Source of the DNA: SAR324 cluster bacterium
GTDB lineage: Bacteria; SAR324; JACQKK01
Reading direction: 5' to 3'
DNA length: 7,411 nt
Assembly (NCBI GenBank): GCA_027296185.1
Contig: JAPUJL010000117.1
Coordinates: forward strand, 1 to 7,411
Positions within the stretch are counted from its first letter, which is position 1; each line of letters begins with the position of its first letter. The notes beneath the pieces are model-generated. The model did no database searches. It was not told the origin of the DNA and saw nothing but the letters and a program-made list of their open reading frames with translations. Below, piece by piece: positions 5,179-7,411 of this stretch. A program made the translations under genes and the position numbers.

Positions 5179-6671
5179 CGGGGCCGGGGAACCTTGTTCT
5201 CGATTTGGGCGATGGCTGGGTCGATGTGGCTCGTCGCCATCGGCGAGAAGAGATAAAGCAGCAGGAAGGCCAAAATCGCCCCGCCGAAATACGGGGTGAA
5301 CACCCCCACTACCGATCCGGCGATGAACATCCACAACAGGGCGGGGTGCCGCCCGATCCACCGCCCCATGTGCAGGTAGCGCACCGCGTACAGATTCATC
5401 GCGATGGCCCCCACCAAAAACAGGCCCGCGGTCAGCAACCCGGCCATCTGCGCCATGGGCATGCCGCCGCGGGCCAGCTGATGGGTGATCTCCACCGCCG
5501 GAACGGTCAACAGCGCCGCTGCGGGCACGGGCATCCCCTTGAAAAAGCCGGGAATGGGCGATTTATCCAGGGTGAAGAACACCAGCCGCGCCAAGCCGGC
5601 GGCCGCATAGACGATCCCCACCGCCCAGAACGGCAATCCCGGCGGTGCCGGCATTTCCAGATCCTCCATCACGACGACCAGGATGATCGCCGGGGCGATG
5701 CAGAAGCTGATCGCGTCCGAAATATCGTCCAGGAGCGGCCCCAGCCGAAAGCCCGGCTTGCGCTTCTCCTCGGGTAACGGGTCGGTGAGCCCCAGGCGCC
5801 GCGCCAGCGTGCCGTCCAACTTGTCGAACAACGCCGCGCCGAGGAGGATGAACAGCGCCTCCCGCACCAGACCGTGGCTGGCGAACACGATCGCCGCGAT
5901 TCCGAACAGCCCGTTCAGCAGGGTCAGCCCGTTGGGCAGCACGGCCAGGATGCGGCGCCGCAGCACCTCGTCGTCCTCGCAGACGTCGTCAAGCGCCAGC
6001 CGCCCGTACTTCCGCAGGTGCAGGGTGACCGAGGCGATGTTGATCACCAGGAAGAAGATCTCGATCACGTACAGCAGCCGCAGGGGCAGCTGGTCCAGCC
6101 AATCGAACCAACGGTAAAACCATTCCCACCCGTCGGTGGGCTGATAGAAGGCATAGGCGTACAGCAACAACGCAATGGGCGAGGCGACCATGGCCCGCAA
6201 CCGGGTCAGCTGGTAGGACTCGCCGATTTGGCCCTTGCCCTCGGCAAAGCTCCGCAGGAAATGGGCGACCTGGTCGCGCATCAGCACCAGCACGCAGATG
6301 GACAGAACGAATATGGCGTGCACCAGATCGGCCCGGCTCACCCCGCCCTGGGTCGTCTCCTCGAGACGGAACAACCGCCAGAACATCCCCGCGCCCAGCA
6401 CCGGGAAGATGATCGAGTAGACCACCCGATCCATCATCCGGTCCACCAGAGGACCCAGGCGGGAATCGGGAATGTAGCGGTCGGCGAACCAGCCATCGAC
6501 CCAGTCGAAGGCCATCGCCAGGATGAGGAAGATCACCCCCAGCATGTAACCCAGGGGGTTGTGGGTGCTGACCACCCACAACGCGCAGACGAAGGCCCCG
6601 AACGCCAAGGGCGGCCGCCCGAAAACCAGAACGGCGGTCAGATTCCGCGGGAGCGATTGCAGTTTCAGCAT
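5175..6671 (-). CDS. Membrane protein with two CDP-alcohol phosphatidyltransferase domains
   Basis: Enzymes of this family transfer a phosphatidyl-type group from a CDP-linked donor to an alcohol in the membrane, making phospholipids such as phosphatidylglycerol phosphate or phosphatidylserine. The signature is DGxxAR...G...D...D. It appears twice (numbering from the longer start at 6710): D69..D72-G73..A76..R78..G86..D90..D94 in the first half, and D296..D299-G300..A303-R304..G324..D328..D332 in the second. The first copy has an extra residue between A and R (DGWFADR). The second, with FRLGPLLDDISDAISFCIAPA, resembles the phosphatidylserine synthase type. Each half adds several hydrophobic helices, and the C-terminus has more (about 420-490). 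Most family members have one domain in about 180-250 residues. I prefer Met14 (6671), with a weak CGGA just upstream, to Met1 (6710), which has none. Substrates cannot be read from sequence. Confidence 0.8.
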   Translation of the reverse strand: MLKLQSLPRNLTAVLVFGRPPLAFGAFVCALWVVSTHNPLGYMLGVIFLILAMAFDWVDGWFADRYIPDSRLGPLVDRMMDRVVYSIIFPVLGAGMFWRLFRLEETTQGGVSRADLVHAIFVLSICVLVLMRDQVAHFLRSFAEGKGQIGESYQLTRLRAMVASPIALLLYAYAFYQPTDGWEWFYRWFDWLDQLPLRLLYVIEIFFLVINIASVTLHLRKYGRLALDDVCEDDEVLRRRILAVLPNGLTLLNGLFGIAAIVFASHGLVREALFILLGAALFDKLDGTLARRLGLTDPLPEEKRKPGFRLGPLLDDISDAISFCIAPAIILVVVMEDLEMPAPPGLPFWAVGIVYAAAGLARLVFFTLDKSPIPGFFKGMPVPAAALLTVPAVEITHQLARGGMPMAQMAGLLTAGLFLVGAIAMNLYAVRYLHMGRWIGRHPALLWMFIAGSVVGVFTPYFGGAILAFLLLYLFSPMATSHIDPAIAQIENKVPRPR

Positions 6672-6725
6672 GTTCCGTGGGCTGTCCCCCCGCCACGAGA
6701 CGGCGGCCATGGACGATCGTGTCGG

Positions 6726-6763
6726 CGGCGCCCGGCGGGACCGGCATCCGGCCCGCCGCGCCG
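6726..6763 (-). other. Long intercistronic hairpin
   Basis: The 16 bases at 6748-6763 pair completely with 6726-6744, leaving a 3-nt loop (6745-6747), a one-base bulge (6740) and a two-base bulge within 6731-6733. It is by far the longest inverted repeat I found in the window and is almost all G-C. It lies between the epimerase stop and the preferred phosphatidyltransferase start, within the minus-strand message. Without a T-run it is not a standard terminator; RNA processing, stabilisation or partial termination are possible. Confidence 0.5.
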
Positions 6764-6792
6764 AATTTGGACCGAAATACTATCACTTCCGC

Positions 6793-7272
6793 TCAATCCT
6801 GCACCACCTCGATCAACACGTTGAAGGGCGTCTTCTCGAGCCCCTTGGGGTGGAGGAAGAAAACCGTGCTGCCGTGGCCGCCGCGCCGGGGCGCCTCGTC
6901 GATGATGCGGAAGCCCTTCCGCTTCAGGTCGTCGAAGGCGAGCTGTGCGTCCTTCACCCGCAGGGCCACATGGTGGAGCCCGCCCTTACCGCCGTTGCGG
7001 TCGATGGCCTTCTGCACGGTGGACATCTCGTCCAACGGCTCGAGAAGCTGAATCATGTTGGGTCCGGCGCCGATGCGCAGCATCACCTCCCGCACCCGGT
7101 CGGCGCCCTCGGCGGTTTCCCGGTGTACCTCCTCGAAGCCCAGTAGCCGGTATGCGGCCACGTGGTCGTCGAGCGTCCCCCGCGGGACGGATATGGCCAC
7201 GTGATCGACGAACATGAATCCCGGGGGCGGTCCTTCCAGGGCCTCGAATAGGGTATCGGTCGCTGAGTTCAT
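6793..7272 (-). CDS. mce: Methylmalonyl-CoA epimerase (VOC superfamily)
   Basis: This cytosolic enzyme interconverts the (S) and (R) forms of methylmalonyl-CoA, linking propionyl-CoA carboxylation to the B12-dependent mutase and succinyl-CoA. The 159-residue product has two vicinal-oxygen-chelate modules: FVDHVAISV (21-29) opens the first and GLHHVALRV (98-106) the second. The expected metal ligands are present: H24, Q75 in MIQLLEP, H101, and E155 in VLIEVVQ near the end. The FFLHPKG segment (138-144) is also typical of epimerases rather than glyoxalase I or dioxygenases. It is slightly longer than usual because of about 20 extra N-terminal residues; Met20 (7215) is an alternative start and neither start has a clear Shine-Dalgarno. 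The upstream neighbour is an Smr-type gene and the downstream one a phosphatidyltransferase; no mutase or carboxylase gene is in view. Confidence 0.8.
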   Translation of the reverse strand: MNSATDTLFEALEGPPPGFMFVDHVAISVPRGTLDDHVAAYRLLGFEEVHRETAEGADRVREVMLRIGAGPNMIQLLEPLDEMSTVQKAIDRNGGKGGLHHVALRVKDAQLAFDDLKRKGFRIIDEAPRRGGHGSTVFFLHPKGLEKTPFNVLIEVVQD

Positions 7273-7322
7273 GGGACAACGGAATGGGGGTGTCGAAATG
7301 AAACGCCTGTCAGGTGGAGCTC

Positions 7323-7338
7323 GGCCGATTGTGCGGCC
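7323..7338 (-). other. Small hairpin after the Smr-type gene
   Basis: GGCCG and CGGCC flank a 6-nt loop, 12 bases downstream of the TGA of the Smr-type gene. There is no T-run. It might reduce readthrough into the epimerase gene, or mean nothing. The rest of 7273-7350 shows no clear promoter. Confidence 0.25.
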
Positions 7339-7350
7339 TCACGCATTCCG

Positions 7351-7411
7351 TCAGCGGAGCGTCACCCATATGGCGCCGTCGCCGCCGTGACGGGAGGGCG
7401 CCCAGTGGTGG
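7351..7411 (-). CDS. C-terminal end of an Smr-domain protein (partial)
   Basis: Only the last 19 residues are inside the window, ending HHWAPSRHGGDGAIWVTLR before a TGA at 7353-7351. The pattern of a small-residue/proline stretch, then HGGxGAxxVxLR at the very end, matches the C-terminus of Smr (small MutS-related) domains, which typically finish with something like DGGTGAVYVLLR. Smr domains are nicking endonuclease modules found alone or at the C-terminus of MutS2 and other proteins. The gene runs off the right edge, so domain architecture cannot be seen. The call rests on one short motif. Confidence 0.6.
   Translation of the reverse strand, partial: HHWAPSRHGGDGAIWVTLR

Noticed and set aside
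1..7411. tRNA, rRNA, CRISPR array, insertion sequence or prophage signals
   Set aside because: I saw no cloverleaf-like segment, regularly spaced repeats, transposase motifs or terminal inverted repeats; the window is dense with ordinary chromosomal genes.

Overview
This is a GC-rich bacterial window, packed with genes on both strands. The gene content (a beta/gammaproteobacterial-style ArgD, a short-form M17 aminopeptidase, an Smr-domain protein and a two-domain rhodanese) suggests a proteobacterium. I cannot name the genus. The methylmalonyl-CoA epimerase adds propionyl-CoA/methylmalonyl-CoA metabolism.

Layout. 1-210: leader region with a good Shine-Dalgarno. 211-1437 (+): class III PLP aminotransferase of the ArgD type. 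1438-1643: convergent gap holding small hairpins. 1644-2045 (-): TerB-like helical protein, preceded by a candidate promoter and a 10-codon leader ORF that has a better ribosome binding site than terB itself. 2278-3138 (-): two-domain rhodanese/sulfurtransferase, overlapping by 8 nt the end of a leucyl-aminopeptidase-like gene (3131-4579, -). 4580-4824: divergent gap. 4825-5178 (+): unrecognised 117-residue protein whose stop overlaps by 4 nt the stop of the next, convergent gene. 5175-6671 (-): membrane protein with two complete CDP-alcohol phosphatidyltransferase motifs. 6793-7272 (-): methylmalonyl-CoA epimerase. 7351-7411 (-): C-terminal end of an Smr-domain protein, cut by the window edge.

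The standout is the rhodanese. A conventional reading stops at a TGA at 2427-2425, but the frame continues for 48 more codons that encode the rest of the second rhodanese domain ([13 protein letters not shown], then GSWKEWGD) and ends at a second TGA at 2280-2278. The first TGA sits exactly where the family has its catalytic cysteine (CQGGYRS-type loop). The product contains no other cysteine anywhere. The simplest reading is a selenocysteine-containing sulfurtransferase, a 286-residue selenoprotein that automatic annotation would truncate at residue 237. Stable hairpins lie just downstream of the TGA. None that I could draw by hand fits the bacterial SECIS consensus fully, so Sec insertion is strongly suggested but not proven. 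No selenocysteine machinery (selA, selB, selC, selD) is in this window.

The aminopeptidase and selenosulfurtransferase are very probably co-transcribed. The Smr, epimerase and phosphatidyltransferase genes lie on one strand with gaps of 78 and 121 nt, the second gap holding a long hairpin, so they may or may not be one operon. The remaining genes look like ordinary chromosomal housekeeping.
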